NCBI GenBank assembly: GCA_005408345.1
Contig: SEMN01000007.1
Location: 2,640,001 to 2,704,000, forward strand
Direction: 5' to 3'
Origin: Macquaria australasica
Lineage: Eukaryota; Chordata; Actinopteri; Centrarchiformes; Percichthyidae
Length of the DNA stretch: 64,000 nt
Part shown: in pieces, positions 1 to 36,670 of the stretch
Position numbering within the stretch: position 1 is the first letter of the stretch
Layout: each line of letters begins with the position of its first letter
Made by a program: the position numbers and the translations under genes
Notes under the pieces: model-generated
Database searches by the model: none
What the model was told of the DNA's origin: nothing
Seen by the model: only the letters and a program-made list of their open reading frames with translations

Positions 1-878
1 GTTAGATCCCTCTTGAATATGCTCTTTGATTGTTGCATTCGCCACGGGCCTCACTCTGAAGTCTATAGAAAATGTTTTAGTAAATATCATGACAGCTGGT
101 GTTATGAAGTGGCTCTTACAGGAGAGATTTCCACTTCTTTCTGGGGAATATTTATTAGCCCTTAAGCTGGACGTCTTTAAAATGCATTAGCATGATGTGT
201 TTGACTAATGATGCTCTCCCAGATGGGCCGAGCCGCACATTTCAATTAGACCAGAAAAACTGAATGGAACTGAGCTCAGCTGTTTTGGCTGATGAACATT
301 GTTTAGATGTGATTGGCTGAACTAATGTGTGTGAATGAGACCCAGCTTTTAGAAAAGAAAATAACAGCAGCAGTGCAGCCAGCATCATTGATGGCCTCCT
401 GGCAAAGACTCACTTCATTATTAAGCATTGTTTGTTTGGCACAAAATTTGTGTTTGGGCAGATTAGCAGTGGGCTCACAGATGGAGAAGCTAATCTGCGG
501 CTTCAAGAATAATTGTTTCAAATTGCATGTGAATTGTTAGACATTTTGGCTGCTCCAAGTCAAAGTTGATAACAACATGACCTCTTCGGTAACAGCGTTT
601 TTGTTGTTGCTGTTTTTTCAGAAATATGACTGGTCAGTGATTTACCCCTGGTGCAGTATTTGACAATCAAGTTTACTAAACATTCCTTTAACTGTTATAG
701 GCCAAGAAGTATGTTAAATGTTGCACTGACACTAAATAATATTCCTACAATTTTGATGCTATTAAAAAGTGCTTATATTTATTTATTGTCTAAGGAATAT
801 GGGGACATTTTACAAAACCACATGCAACCCAAGGTGCAACCATTTCCCCCATTAAAATCTTACTATTCCTAAATGTTC

Positions 879-1290
879 CAGGAATAGTTCGATATTATGC
901 TTCATATTATTTAAGTCTGCTTATTTGCTTTTTTGCAGAGTTAGATGAGAAGATTGATACCACTTAGCATAAAGACTAGAATCAGGGGCAAACAGCTAGC
1001 CTGGCTCTGTCCAATAGTAACAAAGTAACCAGCACCTCTAAAGCCCACAAATTAACACGTTATATCTCCTTTGTTTAATCAAAACAAAGTGTATTGGTTT
1101 AATGGGGGGGGGGGGGGGGGACAAATTGCCGTTTTAAAAGGGGGTTATGTGCTGGACTATTTCAGAGCCAAGCTGTTTCTAGCCTTTATGCTAAGCTAAG
1201 CTAACTGGCTCCATCTTCGTAATTGCCGCACAGATCTAACTCGAATAAGCGAATAAGTGTATTTCCCAAAATGTGGAACTGTTCCTTTAA
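879..1290. mobile_element. Foldback (MITE-like) element with inverted ends
   Basis: The left end reads GGAATAGTTCGATATT and the right end is inverted (TTTCCCAAAATGTGGAACTG then TTCCTTTAA), so the termini are diverged inverted repeats of about 25 bp. The interior includes the widespread percomorph segment TTAGCATAAAGACTAGAATC and CAGCTAGCCTGGCTCTGTCC, and a run of about 17 G (1104-1120). The TTAAAGG terminus suggests TTAA target preference as in piggyBac-derived MITEs, an inference. Confidence 0.65.
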
Positions 1291-3192
1291 TAGTATTTTA
1301 TTAGCTCCTGTTCAAACTCGGTCAAACATATTTGTTGTCCATGGAGTATGGGGACATTTTACAGGACCAGGCGCAACTCAATGTGCAATCATTCCCCATT
1401 AAATGTCCATATTCCCACATGTTAATGCACCCATAAAAAAAAATTCAAACATGGTTTCACAGCGGAATGAAGTAAGACATTTTCCATGACCTCCCAAAAT
1501 CACCACATCCACACTGCACTGAAACTTTAAAGGAGTGTCCGGAGATCTTTCAGATCCTCTCCGGCGACAGATGTGAGGTTTCATTCAGTTATTACATGGA
1601 CTAAACCTCCTCTCGTCCAGATCATGAATATTGTCTCTGCCAACCACCCCCTACTGCCATCTGTACTTAATTAAAGACCAACACAAACATCATAATCATC
1701 AAAGAGAATTAAAAACATTCAGACTATGAGACTGCTTTGTGAATCTTAATAATCTTATCTTTTCCCAAATGCTACTGTGATATTGATGCTAAGACACATT
1801 TGCTTCATAACGTTTTTTTCAGTTGACAAGCCTTTAAATAAGGATTTGCCGTGTACAAATACTGTGTACAAAGAAAACAGCACTGTGAATCAAAGTCACT
1901 TGAAGGGGACAACATGACACTCATTGAGCTCCTTTGGATGACCAAGGACTTAAAGGGACCAAACAAAGGATAAAAAATAGGATTTGGACAACAGAGATGA
2001 GTAATTCGGCTAATTACAGCAGAGATCCAACAAAAAACACGATTATGAAACGCGCTGCTGTAAAATGCCATGCAAATACTGTCATTTTCTCCAGAGGGTG
2101 GCTTGGAAGGGAGGTTGTTCCAAGCCAGAGATTAAGAAAAACAAAACAGTCATTTTTGAAAACCAGAAATGTCAGCACCTGGAGATAATTGTTGCTGATT
2201 GCTCATGATTACAACCTTATCAGATCCCAACAGATATGTTAATCCATGCAGTGGGAGCATAAAAGCCTACCTTTTGCACCACATTTGCCACTCTCAATAA
2301 TTTCAAGTATTTTGTTTGTCGACATCAAATGCAATTGACATGTAGTTAACAACAATATTAAATATAGGTGTGTGTGTATGTGTAAAAAATCTATTTTTGT
2401 TCGCATGTTAACCCTACCAATTAAAAACCAAATGATAGATTTAGTGGACATTTTGAGAGAACTTTTGCTAACAGGGAAACTAAATCTCTAATCTTATTTA
2501 TGAATGGACAATATAAGTGACAAGCATGAACCTGTGGGGACCCTGTAGCTGGCACACGCCTCTGATGCAAAACATTGATAAAACTCAACTTCCATTGGCA
2601 ATTAAATGCCTTGTAACCCGGTACGATAAAATTCCCCTGTGATTTTTTCCACTCTAAATCACGCTGCGAGTGTCGAGGTGCGGTGCCAAAAGTAGGTGCT
2701 ACGCTTCATGTGTCCATCTGTCTGGATTCCCATGTGAACTTGGCGCTTAGCAGTGTCCATCTGCTGTTCTTTGGCTTGCTTTTACTGTGGCTCACGTAAA
2801 GATTGGGCGAATGTGGTCAGTCATGTTCAGCATTTGTGTTCAGCCTTTATAATGTAAACTGATGTACTAAATGTATGAAATATGAACTAAGAAGCATAGC
2901 ACACTCATGACTACAGAACTCCTTTTAGAAACAATCAGGATGCAGCAAAGTAAGCAATAGCAGATGTAATTTAGGTCCATTTTCTTAGGTCCAACTTTTA
3001 GTTTCCTTGGATTTGGATAACTGAGTTTACAAAAAAAGACTGGTGCCAGATCGTAGCTTGGCATCTTGAAGGGAAACACTACTTTGATGTACATTGTAGA
3101 ATTTGACAGTGAATGAAGACATGCCTGTATTGCAAAGCAAGTCAAATTGATTTGCAGACTGAGAAGTGCACAGGTTTGTCTCATGAGGGTCC

Positions 3193-3193
<1 letters not shown>

Positions 3194-3253
<60 letters not shown>
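3194..3253. repeat. (CA)n microsatellite
   Basis: An uninterrupted run of about 30 CA units. Long spurious reading frames on both strands here (poly Cys-Val or Thr-His) are produced by this tract. Confidence 0.97.
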
Positions 3254-3259
<6 letters not shown>

Positions 3260-4141
3260 CCATGGAGTGTTGATCAGCACCTGCTTGAAAATGGGGCACT
3301 GATGGTGAGCAAACCAGACAGGTACAGCTGGATGTGCAGTCTTCCTCTATATTTTCTCACTGGCTCACTGGTTTCCTCACTCCAAATAAGAAACCTTTGG
3401 CACCAAAAGCCTACTCTGACTTTCTTTCCGAATTGCACCTAGGCTATGGGTGCCAACCTCACAAGTCTTGACCTTTCAATAAGCTGGTGATTCAGTGTCT
3501 AATGGTGCAGGGGTCCTTGTTGATGCCTTGAGTTTTTGTGTGCAGGATGACATTTCTTTCTGGGAGTCAAATGAGACCCTAAGCCAAGCTAACCATATCC
3601 TGTGTCCAGCCTCTTTAAATGGACAGATTTGGGAGTGGTATCGATCTACTCATCTAACTCTCAGCAAGTAAGCAAAAAAAAAAAAGTGTATTATACAAAA
3701 TGTAAGCAAGCATTATAATTGTATTCTAACCCCTGGGTCTCTAACCTACTGAGGAAAGAGTAAGGCATGTGCTATTTTAACAGTTGGCGAGTTATCTTCT
3801 TTTCACCCAGCTTGCAGAGATCTGACCCCCATCATCACACATGCAAGCATTTTTAGATACAGATGTTTGCCGTTAAGTCTTTTTGCAGCCCCTAATCCTT
3901 TTGAAAGCCTCTTTATTTTAAAGAATCATGCTAACAGCCCTGGCTGGATTAACAGTCTTTAACAATAACATTGGGGTTCAAGAGGTGGACTTGCACACCC
4001 ATGATGAGTGGCCTCACGGAGTGTTCAAAGACCGCTGAGAGGCCAGCCCGAGTCTAAAAGGGGAAAAGTGCCCTTTTGCAAGACCGCCAACTGACACTGG
4101 GGTTTTTTTATCCCTCACAGCAAAGGCCACTGTGTCACACC

Positions 4142-4172
4142 AGTAAAACATCACAGTTGGTGATGTTTTACT
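4142..4172. repeat. Perfect 13-bp inverted repeat with 5-base loop
   Basis: AGTAAAACATCAC at 4142-4154 and its exact reverse complement at 4160-4172, loop AGTTG, in intergenic DNA. Confidence 0.95.
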
Positions 4173-4274
4173 TAGATCCCGGAGCCCTCATCAGCTCCTC
4201 AATTGTTCATCTGAACTTCTGCTGACCACCTCAACTTCCTGCAGCTCTAGATTGTCTTATCAAGAAGACAGAGC

Positions 4275-4920
4275 AACAGTGGTGGAATAAATCCTTTACT
4301 TAAGTAAAAGTACCAATACAACAATGTAGAAATACTCCATTATGATCCAAAATCTTACATACAGTAGGTAAAAGAACAGAAGTATTATCAGCAAAATTTA
4401 CTTAAAGTATCAATACTAAAAGTGCTCATTCTGCAGAAAAATTTTAAATAAAGAAAAACTTTATATACAGTTAAGTAGTTTAGTTTCCAACCTGGGGGTC
4501 TGGCCCCTCCAAAGGGTCACACAATAAATCTGAGGAGTCATGGCATAGTCATAGTTCTGTTAGACAAATTATTATTCATTTTAAGGGCATTTCTTAGTTA
4601 ATAATCTTCATCATCTTTGATTTTTTTTGTAAATAAATAATAAATAAAATGAAACAATTATTTAAATGAAACCATCTGAGAAGTTTGAATGAGAAATCAC
4701 TCTCAAACATGACAAGAGGCTCCAAGGAGAAACAGCTTTTATGTAAGGAATAACAAGCCAAACGTTTTTTTTTTCCTTCCTGTAATATCTTAATCTGATT
4801 ACTATAGCTACAGTACAGCTGTTAAATAAATGTAGTGGAGTAAACAGAACAATATATCCCTCTGAAATGTAGAGAAATAGAAGTATAGAGTACCATGAAA
4901 TGGGAAGTAAAATACCTTCA
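4275..4920. mobile_element. Composite dispersed repeat ('CAGTGGTGGAA...TACTTAAGTA' type)
   Basis: Left part ACAGTGGTGGAATAAATCCT, TTACTTAAGTAAAAGTACC and later AATACTCCATTATGATCC is a common percomorph repeat. Its right part reappears after about 4795 (TGTAGTGGAGTAAACAGAAC, GAAATAGAAGTATAGAGTAC). The two halves are separated by a different repeat (about 4481-4790). Confidence 0.6.
4481..4790. mobile_element. Repeat nested in the 4275-4920 element
   Basis: Begins TTTCCAACCTGGGGGTCTGG, then CCAAAGGGTCACACAATAAA and TCTGAGGAGTCATGG. It shares these blocks with the copy at 53534-53830. The right boundary is approximate (near a T-run at about 4764). Confidence 0.6.
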
Positions 4921-6077
4921 TCACTCTCGAGGCCCTTGCTTACTAACTCTTTGCACTCAGCACTGACCCAAGACTTTGACTCTTATCTGCCTCCAGGGTA
5001 AAGACACAGAAGACAATATCCAGACATATGTCGTGACTCGTGGGTGCAGGTTATGTAACTAAGGGGAGTTCTGGTTCAAGCATGAAAGCAAATACATTTC
5101 ATTCATGACTCCATTCACAACGTGTACTCTGCTGAAACCTGCAGCTCTGCACTTTTTTTTTTTATGAATTACAAATCTGATTGAACATGATAAAAGTCCA
5201 GTTTGTTAACTTACTGCAGCGCTGTTGGAGAAAATTAATAATCTCAATTTCCACTGAAGCGTCTGGAGGGGCAGAACTGGAGAGTGGCATACAATCAAAG
5301 CATTACTGAGAGGTTCCACACAAAAAGAGAGCTGATTTTTCTAATGGGATAGACTAGACGGATACATGAATATTCCCAATTAAAAAGGTCTATTTTTGTA
5401 CACAGAATAACATTATCACTTAAGTTAAAAGATAGTAAGTGGACTGTAATAATGCTCATTATAGAGACTCATTTATATTCAAATTTTTTTTATCTTAATG
5501 TTGCAGCTGTAACTGTCTGTGTTGGGATGGCATATAGTAAACAAAAATAGACTGACAAGGACAGGACAGGCTTGTTATCACTACACCTTGAGAGCTACTG
5601 TCATAGTTGCCGCTGCGTCTAAAGGACAGGGGCAATGCTTTATGAATTCAATGGTGGTCATCTAAGCTGATAGGAGAATCCATTATCAGTGAGCTAAAAA
5701 TAGCCGGTCAGTAATCATTGTGCTGGATTGGATATTTGAACTTGCTGTGTGCTGTGCCGGCAGAGAAAATGGGAAATTTCACCCATGCATGACAGGAATG
5801 TCCAAGGAAGCAAATGTCTTAGTTTCCTGCTAAGTGGTCTATTATTTTGATGGCAGATGCTATCAGTTGATCAGTTGGTCTGTAGGTGTTTTTCAGTGTC
5901 TGCACATGTGCATGCGTGGGAACAAATAATAGAGAAAGCTCATGCAAGATGTTAAATTTTGATGTGTGCAGATTGACAGGGTGACTAAGGATACTGTTAG
6001 TAACAAAATTGCTTTTCTAACTGTGGTTCTGATCCAAAAGAAAGGACATGGTGACCGCCCAAAATTCTCCATGTGAA

Positions 6078-6805
6078 CTAGAGCTGAAACAATTAGTTGA
6101 TCCACTAATTTATCAACAAAAATGCAAAACATTAAAAGAGTACTGCACCAATTTAGCATTGCACTCCTACAACATTGTCAGACTCAAGTTAAAAAATGAT
6201 CAAAATCAATGCAGCAGAACCAGAGAAATAGTCTTTTTAATTCCACGCATTCTTCTTCCTTGTGACGCCTACATTACCCACAATGCAACTCAACTGCCGA
6301 CGGTTCGGTTGGAGATTCTGGTGTGTTATGCAGGTAGCAGCTAATGTAGAACCGAGCCGCTAGCTTCAAGCAGAGATGAGGAGCAGGCTACAGAGGTCTG
6401 GTAAGCTCACTTCTTTCTAACTCCAGATTTCTTTTCATTTTCAATTTTGTAGTCTTCAGCCCCAACCAATGTTGACTCAAGTGACATCACTTGAGGCAGC
6501 TCCCTCTGGAGCCACAAAAGGCTTTTTACAACTTTTTTCACATATGGAGTAGTACTCCGCAAGACCTGTAAACAGACTTTTGTGTGTAAAATCTCATTTA
6601 CCCTTTAACTAGTTCCAGCTTCCCAAAATGTGAGGATTTGCAGCTTTTCTTTGTCTTATGATATTAAAATTTTATATCTTTTGGTTTTGTACTGTTGGTT
6701 GAACAAAACAAGCAATTTTAAGACCTCATCTTGGGCTTTAGGAAACTGATGTACATTTTTTTCCTAGCATTTTATTAATCAAACAATTCCAAATCCAATA
6801 ATAAT
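6078..6805 (-). mobile_element. hAT-type MITE ('ctagggctg' family), interrupted
   Basis: Left part CTAGAGCTGAAACAATTAGT (from 6079) is the inverted terminus of a very common teleost element. Its interior resumes at about 6606 (CCAGCTTCCCAAAATGTGAG, GATTTGCAGCTTTTCTTTG, GGTTTTGTACTGTTGGTTG). The far terminus is decayed. Between the halves is about 480 bp of other sequence. Confidence 0.6.
6128..6605. mobile_element. Probable MITE inserted in the hAT-type element
   Basis: The insert starts CATTAAAAGAGTACTGCACC and ends ATTTACCCTTTAAC, giving short inverted ends (TTAAAAGAGTA and TTAAAGGGTA). It interrupts the flanking hAT-type repeat cleanly. A related start, GTTAAAGAGGTACTGCACAC, occurs at 17366. 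TTAA ends suggest a piggyBac-like origin (inference). Confidence 0.45.
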
Positions 6806-7220
6806 AAACGAGGTCACTTACACAAGAATGACGCTGGCTTTGCAGGAAAGTTCACCCTTGACTTGTTTGCGTTTGTGGGAGTATTCCCATAGTGCTGGGT
6901 TTTAAATTATCTGAAAGGCTGCCTGGTTTGACTGACAGTGGCGCAGTGATGTGCATGACCTCCAGCACTGCTGATACTGCAGCTTTGAAGTGGGATCTAA
7001 AGCTGCATCCCACAGAGTCACTGTGTGAAAGGTTATCTGTGTGCAAAATTTCCCTATTACACATTATTATACTTCATTCCACTGCAACTGAAAAACAGAA
7101 ACCAGCAAAACAGATGTTAGGGTCAACCTTATCTTTATGGCAAAAGAAAGAAAGAAAAAAAAATTAACATGAGACAAGACCACGTTGGAACATTCAAGAG
7201 AAAGTTAAGACTTGTCTCCT

Positions 7221-10167
7221 TTTATTCCCTGGAAACACCATATATACAAACATAATCCAGAATCAGTATTTTTAAAAACATATCATAATTTTACAGAATG
7301 ACATATTTACAAATGTATATTATAATCACAGTTTGGATATTCCACAAAACAGAGCAAGGGGGAATCATTGCACAGCAGGAAGAAAACAGAAAAATCACAA
7401 ACTTCTCATTTAATGTCCCATTTTGACACTCACACATACTGAACACCATTTCTTCATATCCATATAGCGAAACAGGAGGCTCTATTTGTTCATCCACACA
7501 ATGCTGCAGCATGGCTTCGTTTCAAGGCTGTGGAAACGTGTAAAGTCTTGGATCAGCATGATTCTTACAGGTGACACACTGTGAGCAAATCCGAAGAAGC
7601 GTATTAGCATGCCTCAGAGAATTATGAAGAATTAATTAGGAAATCCCATGCGAGCGTTTTGCATAGGTTGTATTTTACTTCTGTACCAGAAACCAACTAC
7701 AACACAACAATAACTGCTATGACTTTTCACCTATTCAGCAGCAAGCAGCTCATTATTCCATTATTGATGGAAAAAGAAACCTAAATGTAGTGATAAACCT
7801 CACTGAACCTCTTGGAGTTTAAAAGGTGACCAAGCTTCAATATCAAGGAGAATCAAGATGTAATCTCCAGGTTTGCTGTCTGTACGTTTAAACACTGATC
7901 CCACGTTGCAAAGAAATCAGTCTGGATGAAATAAAAAGTAGAGGTACATCAAACAGCGAGCACCCACTGCAGCAACAGGGAGGCTTTAAGGACTCCATGA
8001 CCTCAATCCTGGAAACTTTCATCTCTATTCACGTAGTGGGCCATTTCAACATAGCCTCAGGGTGTACGGGAAGGGGATTGGCTTGTAACCATTCATGACC
8101 CATAAAAGCCTGATTCTGATTGGAAGAAAAAAAAGAGATGGAGGCTTATCTTTTGTGACAGCTTCAATCAGATCAAATAAAGACCAAAGAAACTTTAGTA
8201 CTGTTCAAAATCAAACTAGTTGCTCTGTAGCCTTCATCCCGTGTGTTTGTACGACAGACTAAACAGCTGTGAATGAGAGATAGAAGCATTACCGTGTATG
8301 GCTGAGAGGTACCGAGCTTCAGGTGTGCGTGTGTGTTCGTGTGGCTGACACTCTGGTCTAAATGCAAATCATGTTTACCCCCTCTGGATGGAACAAACTT
8401 CATGGGCAATCTGGTAAAAGCCTATAAGCAGCTGAAGCATGTACACAAGGTGTCAACACAAAAGCTCGAGAGGTTAACAAGGCACACTCGCAGCCATGCA
8501 CACACACACACACACACACAATTTGGACATTTAAATGTTCAAACACCTGCACAGTCGCATGTTGCACATACACAAGCATAAAAACAGACATAAAACAGTA
8601 TACTGGCGCATTAACAAAATTCAGAACAAAAAAAAGGAAGAAAGAAATCAATGAAAGGAACAGCATTGCACTTTGTCCCTGGATATATTTCTGTAGGTTC
8701 CATTGGCTTTCCTGAGCTACAGCTACAGATCTCATGTCCTCCCTCTGATTCTTCTACACTTGATTTACTTCAATGGACTCAGTGACACTACAAAGAAAAA
8801 AAAGGAGTGTGGAATACCTTAACATTTTTGTCCCCCCCCCCAATAGATCGTATTGTGCACACAGTGCAAAGAAAGTTTCTACAAGCTGTTAGCATGTCTG
8901 TGCCCGCTGTTTGAAATGAAGAATGATGATGTAACTAACAAACCACTTTTAGGGGAAACATAAACATCTTTAGACTCTCACGTCTGATTAAGAGAAATTG
9001 TTGCCAGTTGGTACTAATGGAAAGATTACAGTGAAGGAAAAGCAAAAGTGTTCAAGGTATTCATTATTTTAAATTAAGAGCAAAGACCACAAATTCTAAA
9101 AGAAAGCTGGCTTAAGTGAAAATGCATAATAGAAAACAAAAATGGATATCCAGACATACTAAAATAAAATTTCAATTTTAAGCCGACAAAAATGAAAATA
9201 AATTAAAAATCACATTCAAAATGGCTAAACCAAAGACCAGCTCTACATTTCAACCTTAACATGATATATTTGTCATAGATTTTCTTCAATTTTACACAGC
9301 TTAACATTAGGATACTTCCACGCTTCACGTCGGCTGCTTTGACACAGTCTGCTACTTTGAGTCTAGCACCGGTGTCACACAGATGGGTGGGTCTGTTGAT
9401 GTGAGGCACCTTGCATCACCAGCTTGGTTTGTTAAGTGCTGTGCGGAGCAAAATAGGATGAAAAATGGCATGCATGGTCCCCAACAAGCCAGGGCTGATC
9501 TGTTTTGCACGTTTGCTTCACATATGGAGTGCGGCGTGCAGTCAAGCTGAAGAAGCAGTCTTTCAGAAATACATTTGGCTTATTGGCAGACGGAGACAAG
9601 TGGAGGGAGCATGCTGGGCGATGATCATCTCATCTCTGTTTACTTACTGTACGGTGGAAAGAGCTGTGAGTCGCTTTTTTATAGGATGAATTCATTGGCA
9701 AATCAGTGTTTGTCGTGTTTTTTTTTCTTTTCTTTTTTACTATTTCCCCAGGTAGAATTTGCTATACATTCATAATTATGGCATCTTGAGTCGATTACTT
9801 TACAAGGCAGTCAGTTTCAAGCTCAAAGCAACTGGCCCGAAGAGTTTTATTTTTATCTTGGCAAGGCTCAGGGGAGATGGACGTTAGCCAGAGGAAGATT
9901 TGTTGTGCCAGAGGAGGGAACGGAGGTGGTACAATGTGGATGGAATAATGACAGTTCAAGTAAGTTCGGACACGTTCACCAAACGGACAGAAAGTTTGAG
10001 GGATCCTCCAAAAAGCAGCCTGAGGTGCTACTCGCACTTACAACATTCAATTTGCTCTGTGTGTGTATCTCATTTTGCTGTTCCTTCAAAAATGGACGGT
10101 TGAACGGTTGGAGATTCCTCGAGTACTTCTTGGTCCTTCATTTTCTCTTCCCTGTGACATGGTTGTG
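7221..10167 (-). other. ccdc186: Candidate ccdc186 3' UTR
   Basis: Downstream of the ccdc186 stop there is no other recognisable gene on either strand. Two AATAAA hexamers occur on the minus strand: a near one at 9851-9846 (3' UTR of about 320 nt) and a distal one at 7226-7221 (about 2.9 kb). The interval is AT-rich, contains a (CA)n tract at 8499-8520, and has only short ORFs that look accidental. The 3' end used cannot be decided from sequence alone. Confidence 0.4.
8499..8520. repeat. Short (CA)n microsatellite in the candidate ccdc186 3' UTR
   Basis: Eleven CA units. On the ccdc186 transcript strand it would read (UG)n, a possible CELF or TDP-43 binding tract if the distal polyadenylation site is used. 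Confidence 0.9.
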
Positions 10168-34728
<24,561 letters not shown>

Positions 34729-36331
34729 GGTCCCTCTCTGGTTCAAATCTGGAGGAGACAGAGGGAGAAGCAGACACAGAGGAGAGAGAGGGAGACTGAG
34801 TGGGAGCAAATAAATTGTTTGGCTTTTCATACATCGTGTGACAACAGTTTTTCTGTGAACAGCCTAAAAATCCTGCATGTCACCAATACAGCAGCAGCCC
34901 TGTGCATTTTGCAGGTTGTGCCTTCCTGGTCAATCTTATTCTTGTGTGTTGAGCCAGGAAAATCCCCGACAATAAGCTTCACATTTCCTCATGTTAGTTC
35001 CGTGGTGTTTTGCAAGTTTATCTGTTACCAGAAGCAACACACAACTCAAAAGATATTTGAGTCGTACTTGTACTTACACGTACTTGCTTTGCGCCTGTGA
35101 CATAGTTACACGTGTGGGCATGTGCCGCAGAACGTCATACAACTAAGATAGGTATTCAAGATTATTGCACAGCCTCACTGTATTTATCTTCAAAATGTAT
35201 CAACAATACATTCAGAGATCATGGAAAAACACTCTTGGGAGGATCTGACACTTACGTCAGTCTAAAATGCAAAGGACTGCACAATGTTTGACTTCAGTTT
35301 TGAAATATACAACTCTCCTAACTGTGTTTAATGTGACGCAAGATGAAAAACCATAAAGCATCTCCTAAGGGCCGGTACATGACAGAACACATGGCTTGAT
35401 AACACTTTTCTTGTTCACTTTATCTTATGGAAATTCATTAAATTAACCAGCCACTAGGCCTCTACTCACTAAAACCATGGAGACGGCTAATAAACAAAGT
35501 AGCCCTGTCTCAGTCTGAAACATTCAGTCATGGCTTGAACCTCGTAAATCAAACATTCAGCAGTTACACAAAATTGTCAGAATCTACAGTGATATTAATC
35601 GCTGAGAGATGACTGAGAATTGCTGGAAGCCACAAAAACTTTAACACACCTCCCCAAGTTATTGTCTTTCAAAGATGACATGTAATGGTAGAGGCCCCTT
35701 CCTCTGTTACACCAGGTTTCCTGATCCAAAATCCCCTCAGCACCATTTTTCATACCGCTTTCAATACCATCTTCTCCATACTCACTACAGTTGCCCCCCT
35801 TCTGCCCTACTATACAAATGGAAACGAAATTTTAAGCCTTACAATAAAACCTGGACGCATTGTGCTTCCCATCACCCTATTGTGATAAATGAAACATAGC
35901 TACATACAGCAAAACAATCAAGCGTCTCGTGTTAAGAAGTGAAAGCACAACAGCTAAAACACATGCAATGATGCTGATCCTCCTGTGATAGGTGTCATGC
36001 CATAACACTGTCAAAAGAAGTACTGTCAGGGTCCAGCCTTACTGAAACACACCCTTTAGGTGTCCATGCATCGGGGTGGTTACTGTGTAGTTAGCAAGCA
36101 GCAGGCCGATGTGCCATTTGTATTTACTGCCGTTTTATTAACACTTAACACGGTTCATTTAACGTTAGTCCTACCAAGGCTGACTTTAATTTGCCACGAC
36201 AAGGAATTAGGAAAACACATTACCTAGCGTAAAACACAGCCTTAACGAAAACACAGCAAACTAACAATGGGCGGTTCAAACGGACTTAACGCCGAACTGC
36301 AGACTGACATATTGCACGGAGGACGCCGCTT

Positions 36332-36386
36332 ACTTGTAGCTAGCTAAGCTAACGTCGATAAGAGAGGCGTTAGCTTAGCCACAAGT
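36332..36386. repeat. Imperfect inverted repeat in ccdc186 intron 1
   Basis: ACTTGTAGCTAGCTAAGCTAACG (left arm, 36332-36354, shown only by its ends ACTTGT and GCTAACG being decisive) pairs with CGTTAGCTTAGCCACAAGT (36368-36386) with one 4-base bulge and one mismatch; the loop is 13 bases. Confidence 0.85.
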
Positions 36387-36471
36387 GCAGTCTGCTCACA
36401 CTCCAGCTAGCGCAGCTAACGCCAGCATCTCAGCACAAACGACAAGTAAAGATGGTTATATTTTCACCCAC

Positions 36472-36600
36472 CGATCGCGACAAACCCATGTCGTAGTTCA
36501 ACGCGGAGACGACCGGGGTAAGACTGAACTTCGGGCTTTCTGCCGAACCAGCTGATGGCCCCAACAAGTCACTTTGATATGACACATCAACAAATATGGC
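36472..36600 (-). other. ccdc186: ccdc186 5' UTR exon 1 (5' end approximate)
   Basis: On the minus strand, sequence ending GATCG is followed by a good donor (gtgggt, from 36471). The first coding exon has its acceptor at 34750-34749 (ctcctccag) and begins with 20 nt of UTR at 34748. Joining the two places an in-frame stop before the main ATG, so exon 1 is non-coding apart from a 7-codon upstream ORF starting at 36489. The 5' limit is not visible and 36600 is an estimate. The exon lies in a CpG-rich patch that also contains promoter-type motifs. Confidence 0.6.
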
Positions 36601-36670
36601 CACTGCGGGAGAAACGGTGAGGCGATATAAACCAATGAGAGCCCAGCGAGAAATGACGTCAGTCTGACGT
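36600..36670 (-). promoter_or_regulatory. ccdc186: Probable ccdc186 core promoter with CRE and CCAAT motifs
   Basis: Just upstream of the inferred exon 1 are a perfect palindromic CRE (TGACGTCA, 36654-36661), a second half site (TGACGT, 36665-36670) and a CCAAT box (36632-36636, reading ATTGG on the gene strand). CpG density is higher than in the surrounding AT-rich DNA. CRE plus CCAAT within about 100 bp of a first exon is typical of broadly expressed vertebrate genes. Actual use is inferred. Confidence 0.5.

Larger units (their letters stand above)
1..7220. other. Intergenic region without recognisable genes
   Basis: Only short ORFs (under 140 codons) are present; the longest lie in CA-repeat DNA. 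I saw no domain signatures or convincing splice-bounded exons. Content: foldback element with flanking duplications (794-1424), a (CA)n microsatellite, a 13-bp-stem hairpin (4142-4172), two composite repeats (4275-4920 and 6078-6805). Conserved non-coding elements could exist (2560-2830 is relatively complex sequence), but this cannot be judged without alignment. Confidence 0.6.

Noticed and set aside
2867..3442. Overlapping ORFs of 90-137 codons on both strands
   Set aside because: They are produced by the long (CA)n tract, which is stop-free in most frames (runs of Cys-Val or Thr-His).
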